From: Malaya genurostris
Lineage: Eukaryota > Arthropoda > Insecta > Diptera > Culicidae
Direction: 5' to 3'
Length of the DNA: 64,000 bases
Assembly: GCF_030247185.1 (NCBI RefSeq)
Contig: NC_080572.1
Location: forward strand, 184,354,866-184,418,865
Positions 12,419 to 24,049 of the stretch are shown here, one piece after another (position 1 is the stretch's first letter; each line of letters begins with the position of its first letter). A model generated the notes under the pieces. It worked only from the letters and a program-made list of their open reading frames with translations. It was not told the origin of the DNA and did not search any database. The translations under genes were made by a program, and so were the position numbers.

Positions 12419-12970
12419 TGACCGGTGACCGCACCTAATCAAGCCGCCGCATCTGCCGTATGCGCGAACCCATCACGGTGATACCAGCACTGCATAGACA
12501 CGCGTCCCCTTCAGCTTGAAAACCCCCGCACGTCCCCTCGCTTCTTCCCGCGCCTGGTCCTGTGGGTTGCGCTAGTAGTAGCCTGTTGATAACGGGGTTC
12601 CCGTTGCCCAAAAACAAAAGCCCAATTACTGCGTGCGGCCCTCCCTATGGTCGCCATTCCGTGCACATTGTGACTGTACTGATGCTCCTCTACCTGTACC
12701 TGTACCTGTACCTGTTATGTGTCTTGTACCCTACAGGGACAGCGACGGAGACAGCGGGTGCCACCTCGAAAGCTGCTGCTCTACCCGGGAAGGGACCCGG
12801 TGTCGTTGCTGGGCTTCGCGGAAGACGCGATCATGCCATTCGAACCTACAGCCGCGGATAGTTTGGGCAGCGAAGTCACGGCCGGTCGGTGATCGTCTCG
12901 GATGGAACGACGATTCCGTGATATCGCGCTCCAGGATATCGGGGAAGGGCGAAATGTATCATTGTAGGTG
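12419..12970. other. GC-rich island, possible exon(s) of unknown gene
   Basis: This stretch is clearly richer in G+C than its surroundings and stays open in several frames. A possible plus-strand exon runs 12737-12967 (CTACAG acceptor, GTGTAT donor) and is open throughout in one frame. A second frame gives PPRKLLLYPGRDPVSLLGFA before a stop, and minus-strand frames are also open. A short tandem of CTGTAC/ACCTGT units lies at about 12690-12715. No domain was recognised, and high GC alone lengthens open frames, so coding status is unresolved. Confidence 0.3.
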
Positions 12971-14970
12971 TATAATAGTGACTTACTTTTAGATTATATG
13001 CTTCACCGGTGTTTAGAGAGCAAGTCAGACAGCGGAAAAAAAGATTTGATAAAGCATTGACTAACAACTCAAACCGTACTTGTCCAATCGGCGAAGCAAT
13101 CAATGTAAATAATTGACCCTTTCATACGTTTTCATTCATTATCCCTTTTTTTACAAACACAGATTAGTTTTACGAATCAATAATTTATAGCAAATCGATC
13201 ATCAAATTGCGAAAGTTTCAAACAGATTTTCTGATTCAAGTTATTGTTCTGTTTCCATTTTTTCAAGACAATTTTTTTTACATTTGATTTGAATGTTTTG
13301 ACTGTTTTTAAATCTGATTTACCATAAACGGAATCAAAATGACAGAAACTTTGTAAGATAAAGGCTATACATTTCAACTGTATTCCAATATTAGTAGAAT
13401 ATTATCAAAGAACATATGTATTTGTAATACTAGTAACCTACCTAACTGAACATTTCTCCGACGGGAAACTGCTAGGAATATAAAGCAATTTTAACTCACA
13501 CCTCTTACCAGTAAAATACCAACAGCTACTACTATGTGAAAGCGAGAAAAATGAAAGTATTCAAAATAAACGGAAACCGGGTGCTTGCCATTCTGTCTCG
13601 CTAGACTAATCAATTGATGCAGTAAAATATATAATAGCGATTGAATAACGTTTAGCAGATGACCATTTTGTTGGCCGTAGCGTATCTGAAATGCTGTCGA
13701 TCAACTCGACCAAAATTGTTTACTACACGAAAATGGCATCTTTCACATTCATCGGTGCAAATGTCACTCGTTTTTTTTTGTTCAATGTGATGAAAAGTGT
13801 AAAATTACAGCCAGAATACAATTGTAAATAGAGCTAGATTGAATGCGACCACATACCGGAAAATGATCTTCAGCTGAATGTTATGAAATCCGACAACTAA
13901 TTGTAGTTAGTTTTTTTGGACGTATTAAATCAACCAAAAAAAAGTACATGCTGAGAATCTCTACTGCAATGTTCTGTTACGCGTCGTTCCCATAACAAAA
14001 AGCTAACGGTGTAGTAAACTTCAACAATAAATAGTTGCGAACTTTTATGAAAAGTTTGCTAGATTTAGCAAATTTTGTAAATCATCAGAACCGTTCCCCA
14101 TTGTGTCGCAAGAACCAGTATCAACATCGTTTTCGTTAAATATCAGACGGGAAATACAAGACTGTGTACCAAAGTGGCAGCGGTCCTGCAAGCCATGTGC
14201 ACAAGAAACAACAAGTTTGTGTTTTTCTTTTCCAACTTTACGAACACTGTGCCAATGGCAGAGATAGTTTGACCTTCCCCAAACGGCCACAGAAAGTTCT
14301 GTTGAATCCGATTGTTTTTATAGGTCGATAATAATTATGTGAAATCGTTGAAATTATACATGAGTGAAAACCATCCTAAACTAATGTATTTAAAATGTGT
14401 AACTAAATAAATGAAAAAATGCATTATACAACTATTAAAAATATGAAATAATAAATTTATCGGACAACAATTCATTGTATGAAACCTATAAATGAACACA
14501 TTTATTCTGCAGCCTGTATTATAGTTAAGCCAGTAGAAAAGAATTATCGATCAAATACTATTATCAAGCTAAAATGTGGTGAAACTGAAACAAATAAATC
14601 AGAGTTATAATAAATAATGGCGACTTGTTTCAAACAGTTTAGAGCTAAAAGAAAACCTACGAGTCCAGTTTTAGCAGACAAATTTTGCAAGGTAAGCAAT
14701 TCTCTCTTGTTTCTACATTCAGCTGAGAATAATTTATCAATCATTTCAACTGCATAACTCCAACTGAGAAGTTTGCCTCCGAATGTTATATACTTCCAAT
14801 AAAAAAATCCTTCCTTTTTTTCCTCAGATTAGAGGTCTTAGCTGCACATGCACATGCTTTGGCTTAGCTGCACATGCACACGGCTGCACGAAAAGAAAAT
14901 CGGAGACGGGTCGGACTGGTGCGGGTTGACTTTAAATCGGTTTTGGGCTGACTTTGATACATGAATGTTT
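12971..14970. other. AT-rich intergenic DNA, no gene seen
   Basis: No convincing coding frame, TIR or LINE remnant was found in this 2-kb stretch. The short open frames lack motifs and overlap each other on opposite strands. Confidence 0.5.
14838..14880. repeat. Short direct repeat, 17 bp twice
   Basis: TTAGCTGCACATGCACA occurs at 14838-14854 and again at 14864-14880, a 26-bp period. A third partial GCTGCAC follows. No function is evident. Confidence 0.7.
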
Positions 14971-15372
14971 TAGGCTTCACACGATGACGACACAAATAAA
15001 CTGCCGATGAATCAAGTTCATCTTTGACAGCTGCCGGTGCTAACCTAATTAGGTTTTGCACAGCCCCCTGCTATGACGTCATGAAACTAAGGTCAGCAGT
15101 ATTCTGCAAAAACCAAAACAATGAAGAAGAATGGCTAACAAAAAATTGGATATTACAAACTACTTGTTTATTCAGTACTCTTTACCACACTTCCCCGAAA
15201 ATTATCGATCAGAATATCATCACTACGATAAGGAAATTAAGATTTTACTCGATTTGAAATGCTCGAATGTTTGTTTACCATACTCTGAGCGCTCTGATTG
15301 CCCACCAAATGCCCCAGATGTTGGCTACGATAGCACTTACTGCAGCGCCCTATCCTTGCCACCGGGCTGGTT

Positions 15373-18138
15373 TTGCACGAACATGACATAACCTCACAAA
15401 AATGAACAGAATGAACTTTTTTTGACAGTCGACGTGTACTTGTTTACAGTTTAAAAGTTCACCAGAAGTTCATCGTTCGAATGTATAAATTGCAAGTCGC
15501 CTCACACTCAACAGATTCATACATATATCGCTTCTTGATGCTGGAAACACATTCAGGGCAATCTTTTTAGTTATTTTCACAATGGAATACGTTGTTAACA
15601 GGCACTTTTTTGTCATTTTTTTTCAATTTTTAACTTGCAGTCGCAAAACAAAACAAGTACACGGCAGCTGTCAAAGATGAACTTTATTCATCGGCAGTTC
15701 ATTTGTGTCGTCATCGTGAAAAACCTAGTTAGGTTTTGCACGATGACGACATAAATGAATTGCCGATGAATCAAGTTCATCTTTGACAGTTGCCGTGTAC
15801 TTGTTTTGTTTTGCGACTGCAAGTTAAAAATTGAAAAAATGACGAAAAAGTGTCTGTTGAAAACGTATTCCACAGTGAAAATAACTAAAAAGATTGCCCT
15901 GTATGTGTTTCCAGCATCTAGGAGCGATATATGTATGAATCTGTTGAGTGTGAGGCGACTTGCAATTTTTACATTCGACCGATGAACTTCTGATGAATTT
16001 TTAAACTGTAAACAAGTACACGTCGACTGTCAAAAAAAGTTCATTCTGTTCATTTTTGTGAGGTTATGTCATGTTCGTGCAAAACCTAATTAGGTTTTGC
16101 ACGAACATGACATAACCTCACAAAAATGAACAGAATGAACTTTTTTTGACAGTCGACGTGTACTTGTTTACAGTTTAAAAATTCATCAGAAGTTCATCGG
16201 TCGAATGTAAAAATTGCAAGTCGCCTCACACTCAACAGATTCATACATATATCGCTCCTAGATGCTGGAAACACATACAGGGCAATCTTTTTAGTTATTT
16301 TCACTGTGGAATACGTTTTCAACAGACACTTTTTCGTCATTTTTTCAATTTTTAACTTGCAGTCGCAAAACAAAACAAGTACACGGCAACTGTCAAAGAT
16401 GAACTTGATTCATCGGCAATTCATTTATGTCGTCATCGTGCAAAACCTAATTAGGTTTTGCACGAACATGACATAACCTCACAAAAATGAACAGAATGAA
16501 CTTTTTTTGACAGTCGACGTGTACTTGTTTACAGTTTAAAATTTCATCAGAAGTTCATCGTTCGAATGTAAAAATTGCAAGCCGCATCACAAAACAAGTA
16601 CACGGCAACTGTCAAAGATGAACTTGATTCATTGGCAGTTCATTTGTGTCGTCATCGTGAAAAACCTAATTAGGTTTTGCACGATGACGACACAAATGAA
16701 CTGCCAATGAATCAAGTTCATCTTTGACAGTTGCCGTGTACTTGTTTTATTATGCGACTGCAAGTTAAAAATTGAAAAAATGACGAAAAAGTGCCTGTTA
16801 AAAACGTATTCCACAGTGAAAATAACTAAAAAGATTGCCCTGTATGTGTTTCCAGCATCAAGGAGCGATATATGTATGAATCTGTTGAGTGTGATGCGGC
16901 TTGCAATTTTTACATTCGAACGATGAACTTCTGATGAAATTTTAAACTGTAAACAAGTACACGTCGACTGTCAAAAAAAGTTCATTCGGTTCATTTTTGT
17001 GAGGTTATGTCATGTTCGTGCGAAACCTAATTAGATTTTTCCACGATGACCACTCGAATGAACTACCGATAAACTGTCGATGAATCAAGTTCACCTTTTG
17101 ACAGCTATCGGTGGTTTGTTTACTTATATTAGGTTTTGCACGATGACGACACAAATGAACTGCCGATGAATCAAGTTCATCTTTGACAGTTGCCGTGTAC
17201 TTGTTTTGTTTTGCGACTGCAAGTTAAAAATTGAAAAAATGACGAAAAAGTGCCTGTTAAAAACGTATTCCACAGTGAAAATAACTAAAAAGATTGCCCT
17301 GTGTGTGTTTCCAGCATCAAGGAGCGATTTATGTATGAATCTGTTGAGTGTGAGGCGACTTGCAATTTTTACATTCGAACGATGAAGTTCTGATGAAATT
17401 TTAAACTGTAAACAAGTACACGTCGACTGTCAAAAAAAGTTCATTCTGTTCATTTTTGTGAGGTTATGTCATGTTCGTGCAAAACCTAATATTAGGATTT
17501 GCCGGCCCCCTGTCACGACGCCATCTTGATGAGATCAAAATCGGAACTTCAAAATCAGCTGATTGCAACGTAAACAAACAAACAGTAATACATTTGTTTT
17601 ACGCGTTTACCTTGTTTAGTGCACGAAAATTAGTGAATTTTGGATCGACTCTCTCACAATAACTTATCGGTTTATCTAAAATACAGCAGACAGTGTTTTG
17701 GGACATCAAGTGGAGATAATTTTCACAATTTGAGAGTCACGATGAGTATCAAAACATCGCAGTGTTTGGGGCTCGAAACGCGAGGGGCTCAACGTAATCG
17801 GTATACTTTCAAATGGCTGGTGCTCACATACCGGTGTCAGATGGGTGGGTTTTGCACGATGACGACACAAATGAACTGCCCATGAATCAAGTTCATCTTT
17901 GACAGTTGCCGGGTACTTGTTTGTTTTGCGACTGCAAGTTAAAAATTGAAAAATGACGAAAAAGTGCCTGTTAAAAACGTATTCCATAGTGAAAATAACT
18001 AAAAATATTGCCCTGTATGTGTTTCCAGCATCAAGGAGCGATATATGTATGAATCTGTTGAGTGTGAGGCGACTTGCAATTTTTACATTCGAACGATAAA
18101 CTTCTGATGAACTTTTAAACTGTAAACAAGTACACGTC
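15373..18138. repeat. Array of about 360-bp elements in alternating orientation
   Basis: At least seven copies of one unit are packed here: about 15373-15733 (-), 15734-16088 (+), 16089-16448 (-), 16457-16668 (-, internal deletion), 16674-17030 (+), 17128-17487 (+) and 17846-18138 (+, continuing at 21068-21131). One end reads TTTTGCACGATGACGACAC, the other TCATGTTCGTGCAAAACC, so the ends share the inverted motif AGGTTTTGCACGA. Head-to-head and tail-to-tail neighbours meet at a perfect palindrome with core CCTAATTAGG (for example centred at 16089/16090 and 16450/16451). There is no coding frame; open frames of about 60 codons recur only because the units repeat. Partial copies lie at about 14971-15058 and 21187-21252. 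Confidence 0.85.
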
Positions 18139-18245
18139 AGTTCGGTTTTACATCTCCTCCAAGTCAGTCGATAAAACAAAACCGCTTACGTTGGAAACAG
18201 AAGAAACCAAGTACAGTATTGTGTAGTGAACAATAGACCTCGAAA

Positions 18246-21044
18246 ATGAGTGAACCAAACGAACAAAATCTACCGCCGACACGAAAGAATACAATTGTTG
18301 TTGACTTTAGGCACTGCAAAATTCGACCTTCGATACGTGAACTTGAAGGTTTGCTTAAGGAGCAAATGCAGCTGGACATTAAACGTGTGCATTTACTTCA
18401 ATGCAATAAGACGAGTTGTTTACATCCAGTTTTATAAAGAGTTGGATGCAATTCAATTCGCAAAAGACAATAACAATGTGCACTATGTGGAGCACGAGAA
18501 TATTAAGTACAACATTCCGGTATATATGGAAGATAGTGCTATAGAAGTGCGTGTGCATGATCTTCCCTCAAGCGTCACAGATTCTTATATTCGCAAAACT
18601 ATGTCCCAATACGGAGAGATACTCTCTATCGAAAAAGAAAAGTGGAAGAATTTTTTCCCCAGTATTCTAAATGGCGTAAGTGTATTACGCATACACTTGA
18701 AGAAGCCTATACCTTCTTATGTGATTTTCGGTCAAGATACAAGAATTCCGTGCAAATCACTTGTTACCTATGGCAATCAGATGGCCACATGTCAGTATTG
18801 TCAAAAAGCTGTTCACTACGGTAAACCGACGACACGACCAGACACTCCGAAGAAAAATCTGAATAAAAAGTGTTCGTGAGCGATTTACCGCCAGTTACCA
18901 TAAATATAGCGACCCCTTGAAAATAACAAATACTATCTATTCGTGCAACACTGTTTGAGTTGCTATGAATTATAGTTACCAAGAGCCCCAGAAAAAATAA
19001 ACAAACAGTTTAAAATAGTTGTGGAATAATTCCACCTAATTGAAATTGTGTGCCCTTTTCTCTTATTTACCGAATTCCGGAGAAAAAAAACTAATGTGCA
19101 TCATTAATGCAAACTATGAGAAAGGTGATGAGTGCTTAAATTTTATTTTTGTGTTTTCTATTTTTTCTTTTTGCGATATTCTCCTAACCAGAGATCATTT
19201 TTTTTTTGTAGAAACAGACAATGAAAATTATAGAATGATAGTACTCAAGGGACAGCAAGGATGTGAAAATATAGAACGGAAAAATGAGACGTGACAGAGG
19301 GTCATTTAAGCAAGCAGAAATCTTCTAGTAACTTAACTTTTACCTTCTACCAGAGGAGTTGGGCTTAGGCATCTGAACAATGCGAATCACCCAAGTCTCT
19401 GGTATGTCGGAAAGTAGTGATAAAGGTCTTTTACCATTTACTATCCGAACCGGCAAAAGAAAAGTTACCAGAAGTTGTCACTTTCTATTGCGACGGCATT
19501 CTCACACACAATGAGTTCTTCACTGCATGGATGTTTTTTCTTTATCTCTATTGCTTATGTTTTCTAAGATATGAAAAAATGGAAGTTATTTGTATGTAAA
19601 CATATCATTATTATGTTTCAAAATAGTATTTTTTCATTCATTCATCAAACAGATTTCTATTATTTGCAGTTAACATTCTTCTGCTGCTTTCGAGAATGCC
19701 CGTGATGTTGAATATGGAAAAACAAATACAGCAGTATAACATATTTGAAATATTCAATATATATTTGATGTACATACAGAAGCAATTGAAAAATGACATA
19801 TCCACAAATTTGAGAATAAATTGAAATGAAAAGCGATTTCGGTTTCACGAAGACGCTAGTATTATTGCAACATTTGGAGATATTCTTGAATTATTTACAA
19901 AATATATTTTTTACCTGTAGACTCTAAAAATTTTTGCTTTGATTTTATTTTTTTTCATTCTGGTATTATCATAGTAAGACATACGATGTTTTCAAAATTA
20001 TTTTATATTTATTTCTGTTTGTACGTTCTTTTCCTAAGAGTAATCTTCTTCCAAGAAAACATTGTTTATCGATAGTCACATGAACCAATTGTTCTCCAAA
20101 TCCGTCGGAATATACCATCCCCAAACACAGTAGTGCCCTATAGGCGTACCCATCTTTCAGTACCACAATACAATTTTTTAGTTACGAATGTGATTTGATT
20201 ACGGTTAGCTACGAATGTGAATTGATTAGCCTTCCTCTCCGTGACTGCGATGAAATTGTTTCAGTTCTATGAAAAGAAAGATACAACTTCAATTAATTTC
20301 TAGCAAAAATGACTCAAAACTCTGAAAGAATAAATTTAATACCTGCCAGCTGTACTCAGTGTTTCCGTTTTAGATGAGAATCTCTTGTTTTTGTTTACAT
20401 TCCTCAAGTTTAGTAACCAAGGCTACTGGTAACTGTTTTTCAAAATCAATAATTTACCAACTTGTGTTGCCAATTTCAATATTTTTCAGACGATTTCGCT
20501 TTGACATTATCAGTTACTGAGGGGTAGTTAAATTTGCGATACAGTTTTGATAGTCGAGTGGCAGGTCGTGTCGTCGGGTAAACCATGTGATAAACTGGAC
20601 AAGGAGACAACTACACCAAAGGACAACAGTGCTTCCGTCACACCAACCCAAAGCAATCCCAGTACACCTGTGACAGTCACCAACAACAGTGAAGCATCCA
20701 CTTCAACGAAACCATCTAACGTATCCCCTATAGAACAAAGTGCATTAACTGCAGTGAACAACTTACCATCCAACCAACCAGCAACAGCAAACAATGTACA
20801 ACAAGGATCATCTCCAGCAACTAGCAATGAAACCAACAACAATACCATCGATGTGGCAATGGATGACGAGACGAACCACGAACGAAGTGCCCCTCAATCC
20901 TCGCAGGAGGGAAATGGAAGCTCCTCTCCCCCTAGAAAAAGGGTGACAACGAGATCCAACTCGAAAAAAAACTTAATTAAAAATCGGCTCAATCGGCCAC
21001 GTAAAGCTTGTACGCATGTAGGCCTGAATAAAATTATCTTTTAA
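18246..21044 (+). pseudogene. Broken non-LTR ORF1 (gag-like, CCHC zinc knuckle)
   Basis: The frame begins MSEPNEQNLPPTRKN. A frameshift near 18410 moves it into the frame that reads VYIQFYKELDAIQFA and continues through SLVTYGNQMATCQYCQKAVH to YGKP at about 18828. There the 18826-20577 insert interrupts; the frame resumes at 20578 with CDKLDKE. Joined, CQYCQKAVHYGKPC is a CX2CX4HX4C knuckle, typical of ORF1 nucleic-acid-binding proteins of Jockey/I-type elements. The C-terminal part is Ser/Thr/Asn/Pro-rich and ends in basic RNRLNRPRK-like sequence. ORF1 proteins bind element RNA as chaperones; this copy is dead because of the frameshift and the insertion. Confidence 0.75.
18826..20577. mobile_element. 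1.75-kb TIR element inserted in the ORF1 zinc knuckle
   Basis: The ends are perfect 14-bp inverted repeats, CCGACGACACGACC at 18826-18839 and its complement at 20564-20577. GTAAA flanks both sides (18821-18825 and 20578-20582); because of G/C identity at the borders the duplication can also be read as 7 bp, GGTAAAC. Removing the element and one duplicate restores ORF1 exactly. Inside there are only short frames, for example 19969-20166 (-), with no identified transposase domain, so it is probably non-autonomous. The superfamily is not assigned. Confidence 0.8.
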
Positions 21045-21067
21045 ATAAAAAAAAAAAGTACACGTCG

Positions 21068-21600
21068 ACTGTCAAAATAAATTCATTCTTTTCATTTTGT
21101 GGGGTTATGGCATGTTCGTGAAAAACCTAATTAACACATATTCAAATTAGAATGAACTCAATGAGCACACAAACAAACTACTGACAGCTGTCAAAATTGA
21201 TTCATTTTGTTCATTTTTGTGAGGTTATGTCATGTTCGTGCAGAACCTGATTAGATTTTTCATCTTGATGTCACAAATGAACAAGAATTCATCCTTGACA
21301 GTTCAGCGGTACAGTTTACAAACAAGCTCAAACAAAAATCGAAGAGTACATCTCAAACAATCATCTTTACACTTTACAACTAGTCAATTTTATTTAATAA
21401 ATCTCAAAAACTCAGATTGAGGTTAGCAGTGATGATAAAAAAATTAATTAGGTTTTGCAAGATGACATCACAAATAAACTTGTAATGAACAAAGTTCATG
21501 TTTGACATTTACACGTTAACAAACCACCGCTAGCTGTTAAATGTCAAAAGTGCAAATATATTTGGTCATGGACTCAGGGAGGTGTTAACTTAATCGTATA
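21068..21600. repeat. Remainder of the array unit and decayed unit fragments
   Basis: 21068-21131 completes the unit interrupted at 18138. About 21187-21252 and 21440-21560 carry diverged ends of the same unit (GAGGTTATGTCATGTTCGTG; TTAGGTTTTGCAAGATGACA). No gene is present. Confidence 0.65.
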
Positions 21601-21601
21601 T

Positions 21602-22319
21602 TCCAGTGACCCATTCCGGACACTCAAATTAGATTCTTCAATCATTTTAACGGTCATTTCGAATATTCCTTTATTTGGGACAGTACTCACATGTGTCATG
21701 ATGGCGCCACGTTACCCTATCAAAAACATCCTGTCTGTCATCTAGACTGTGTTTATATTTTTCATTTACCAACAGAGTTGCCATTCATACAGAATTACCT
21801 GTAATGTATTGATTTGTATACGTCCATGCGAATTTCATGCAGGATACAGATTTAATGCATATTGCCAAAACTATATACATAATTGTGCTACTTCTCATCA
21901 TCCAACGCAATACAAAATCGAACCCGTTTTGTTACAATATTTACTTGCTTCTGGTCTGCCGCCACTTAATTTCGGGTGAAAATTACCAACACAATAAAAA
22001 ATAATCTAGATGAGCAACGTTGAGAAAAATAAATGGTTACCTTCCAACATCGCTAAAAAGTTAAATATATTATCAACGTAACCCAATAATTTATTGTGAT
22101 GATTCATTTTCAAATATTATGATGAAATCAGGCATCCCTGCAAGCAGCTGATCGGTGTTGACAAACGAGGGAAAACCAACTAGTAAAAAAACTTTCACAT
22201 AACACAAGGGGTGTACCGATAGTAAATAGTTCGCGCAGTACAATATAGGTGGAACTAGTGCATCACGAAAAATTATTTGTATAAGAATTTACTCATACTG
22301 TCATGTCTGTTAGTCTGTG
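21602..22319 (-). mobile_element. MITE of about 710 bp, left (inverted) copy
   Basis: This is the inverted partner of 23341-24049: over 21618-22319 it matches the reverse complement of that copy almost throughout. Its inner end keeps the terminal motif TGTCTGTTAGTCTGTG (22304-22319); its outer terminus is diverged. It also contains a CAGGCATCCCTGC motif near 22130. It is non-coding; the 76-codon open frame at 21749-21979 has a mirror frame in the other copy only because the DNA is repeated. Confidence 0.8.
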
Positions 22320-23340
22320 ATATAACTGACAATAATGTTTTAAAGAAAATGTTTGAAAGCAATATTAAGAGTTTCCATGGTTTTCTTCTAGTACAAATTG
22401 TTTTATTTTTAGTCCAGTTGTTAGTCTAGGTAAAGCGTTTTATAGAAGCTTTAAAAACTATGATATTACTGATTTATTATTTATTTTAGTTGGTTTGACG
22501 TAAAGCAGTCATAACTAAGTTCAATTTTTGCAATGACTGAGCGGAATCTGAAAAAACTTTATTTGCCAAAAGAGATACTTATTATAGTTGTCATGAAACA
22601 GGTAGTAATTGAAAAATCAATTACAATACTCCTATAAATTATTATCAAAACCATAAGGCATTCGAATTGTTACTTGGGCTTGAACGTATCGCATACGGCC
22701 GTAAACAAGAATGAGGGTGATTAAATTATGCATCTTTTCGTGTAATATTACAACCTTTAGAACAATACCGAGATTGTTGTGATATTATATCGTAACTTAA
22801 TTTCCATACCGTTTAAATCACACGTCATTTCAATCGAATTAAAACGAAAATAAACTTGTCATTTTAACCAGCAGCAAAACAAAAATTTTGCGTGATTTGA
22901 ATGTAGATCCCAACATTGCACCGGTATGCGAATGGTGCACCCTAAATCGTGTCGATCGCGGTGACATCTACAACTATTCGCCACGCTGAATGAGCAAATT
23001 TTAACACAGTTCATATGCAAGTCTGTATATGTGTTTTTTGTGCTTAAAGAATTTTCTTTGTCATGATAATTACTTGAAAATGTAAGAACATTTCTACTTG
23101 CATCTGGTGATGTAAAACAAGCAAATTAACAAAGAAGGTAACATAATTTGAGATACATGATGCCGCAATATTACGTGAAATACATATAGCATCTAATAAT
23201 ATTTAAAATTAAAATTGGCTATGAAACACATAACTCTTACGCGATTACGAATTAAATGTCAACAACTAAATGCCAGTCCATTAAAAACTATGTGAACTCG
23301 TGTCGCGACCGATTTTCACAAACTTAGGTTGAAATGAAAG
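22320..23340. other. Spacer between the inverted MITE copies
   Basis: About 1 kb of non-coding DNA. It holds a solitary terminus of the 1267-3017 element (CGTAAACAAGAATGAGGGTG near 22702-22721) and, at its right end, the half of a CCGGAAGT-type repeat that was split by the right-hand MITE (TTTGTGAAAATCGG in reverse complement near 23310-23325). Confidence 0.55.
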
Positions 23341-24049
23341 CACAGACTAACAGACATGACAGTATGAGTAAATTCTTATAAAAATAATTTTTCGTGATGC
23401 ACTAGTTCCACCTATATTGTACTGCGCGAACTATTTACTATCTGTACATCCCTTGTGATATGTACAAGTTTTTTTACTAGTTGGTTTCCACTCGTTTGTC
23501 AACACCGATCAGCTGCTTGCAGGGATGCCTGATTTCATCAAAATATTTGAAAATGAATCGTCACAATAAATTATTGGATTACGTTGATAATATATTTAAC
23601 TTTTTCGCGATGTTGGAAGGTAACCATTTATTTGACTCAACGTTGTTCATCTAGACTATTTTTGATTGTGTTGGAAGTTTTCACCCGAAATTAAGTGGCG
23701 GCAGACCAGAAGCAAGTAAATATTGGTTCGATTTTGTATTGCGTTGGAGGATGAGAAGTAGGCACAATTATGTATATAGTTTTGGCAATATGAATTAAAT
23801 CTGTATCCTGCATGAAATTCGCATGGAGGTATACAACTCAATAAATTACAGGTAATTCTGTATGAATGGCAACTCTGTTGGTAAATGAAAAAAATAAACA
23901 CAGTCTAGATGACAGACAGGATGTTTTTGATAGGGTAACGTGGCGCCATCATGACATATGTGAGTACTGTCCCAAATAAAGGAATATTCAAAATGACCGT
24001 TAAAATGATTGAAGAATATAATTTGAGTGTCCTGTCTGTTAGTCTGTGA
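23341..24049 (+). mobile_element. MITE of about 710 bp, right copy, with perfect TIRs and TSD
   Basis: The ends are perfect 16-bp inverted repeats, CACAGACTAACAGACA at 23341-23356 and its complement at 24034-24049. The 7 bp ATGAAAG flanks both sides (23334-23340 and 24050-24056). Outside the duplication, both flanks belong to one CCGGAAGT/GTGAAAATCGG repeat present at 28.6-29.1 and 31.0-31.5 kb, which shows the empty site. There is no coding capacity. Confidence 0.85.

Larger units (their letters stand above)
18139..21056 (+). mobile_element. ORF1-only non-LTR element ('half-LINE') with poly(A) and TSD
   Basis: The insert starts after AAGTACACGTC (18128-18138) and ends in a poly(A) tail followed by the same 11 bp (21057-21067), splitting one unit of the flanking array. 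It has a short 5' UTR, a gag-like ORF1 (18246-21044 once the nested insert is removed), a short 3' UTR and poly(A), with no endonuclease or reverse transcriptase. Without the 1.75-kb nested insert it is about 1.17 kb. A second copy (36132-36692) also goes straight from ORF1 into the 3' end, so the lack of ORF2 is a family trait rather than a local deletion. Confidence 0.8.

Noticed and set aside
14045..14290. 81-codon minus-strand frame MAVWGRSNYL
   Set aside because: No domain or splice signals recognised; isolated in AT-rich DNA.
15688..16814. Repeated 61-codon frames starting MEYVFNRHFFVI
   Set aside because: They lie in successive copies of the array unit; they have no domain and run through the unit border.
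19969..20166. Minus-strand frame with a DGFGEQLVHVTIDK stretch, considered as a piggyBac-type transposase remnant
   Set aside because: The resemblance is too weak, and the enclosing element has CCGACG-type ends and no TTAA duplication, which does not fit piggyBac.
21749..23901. Similar 76- and 81-codon open frames on opposite strands, as if a small duplicated gene
   Set aside because: They are mirror frames inside the two inverted MITE copies; similarity comes from repeated DNA, and frames end at indels rather than conserved stops.
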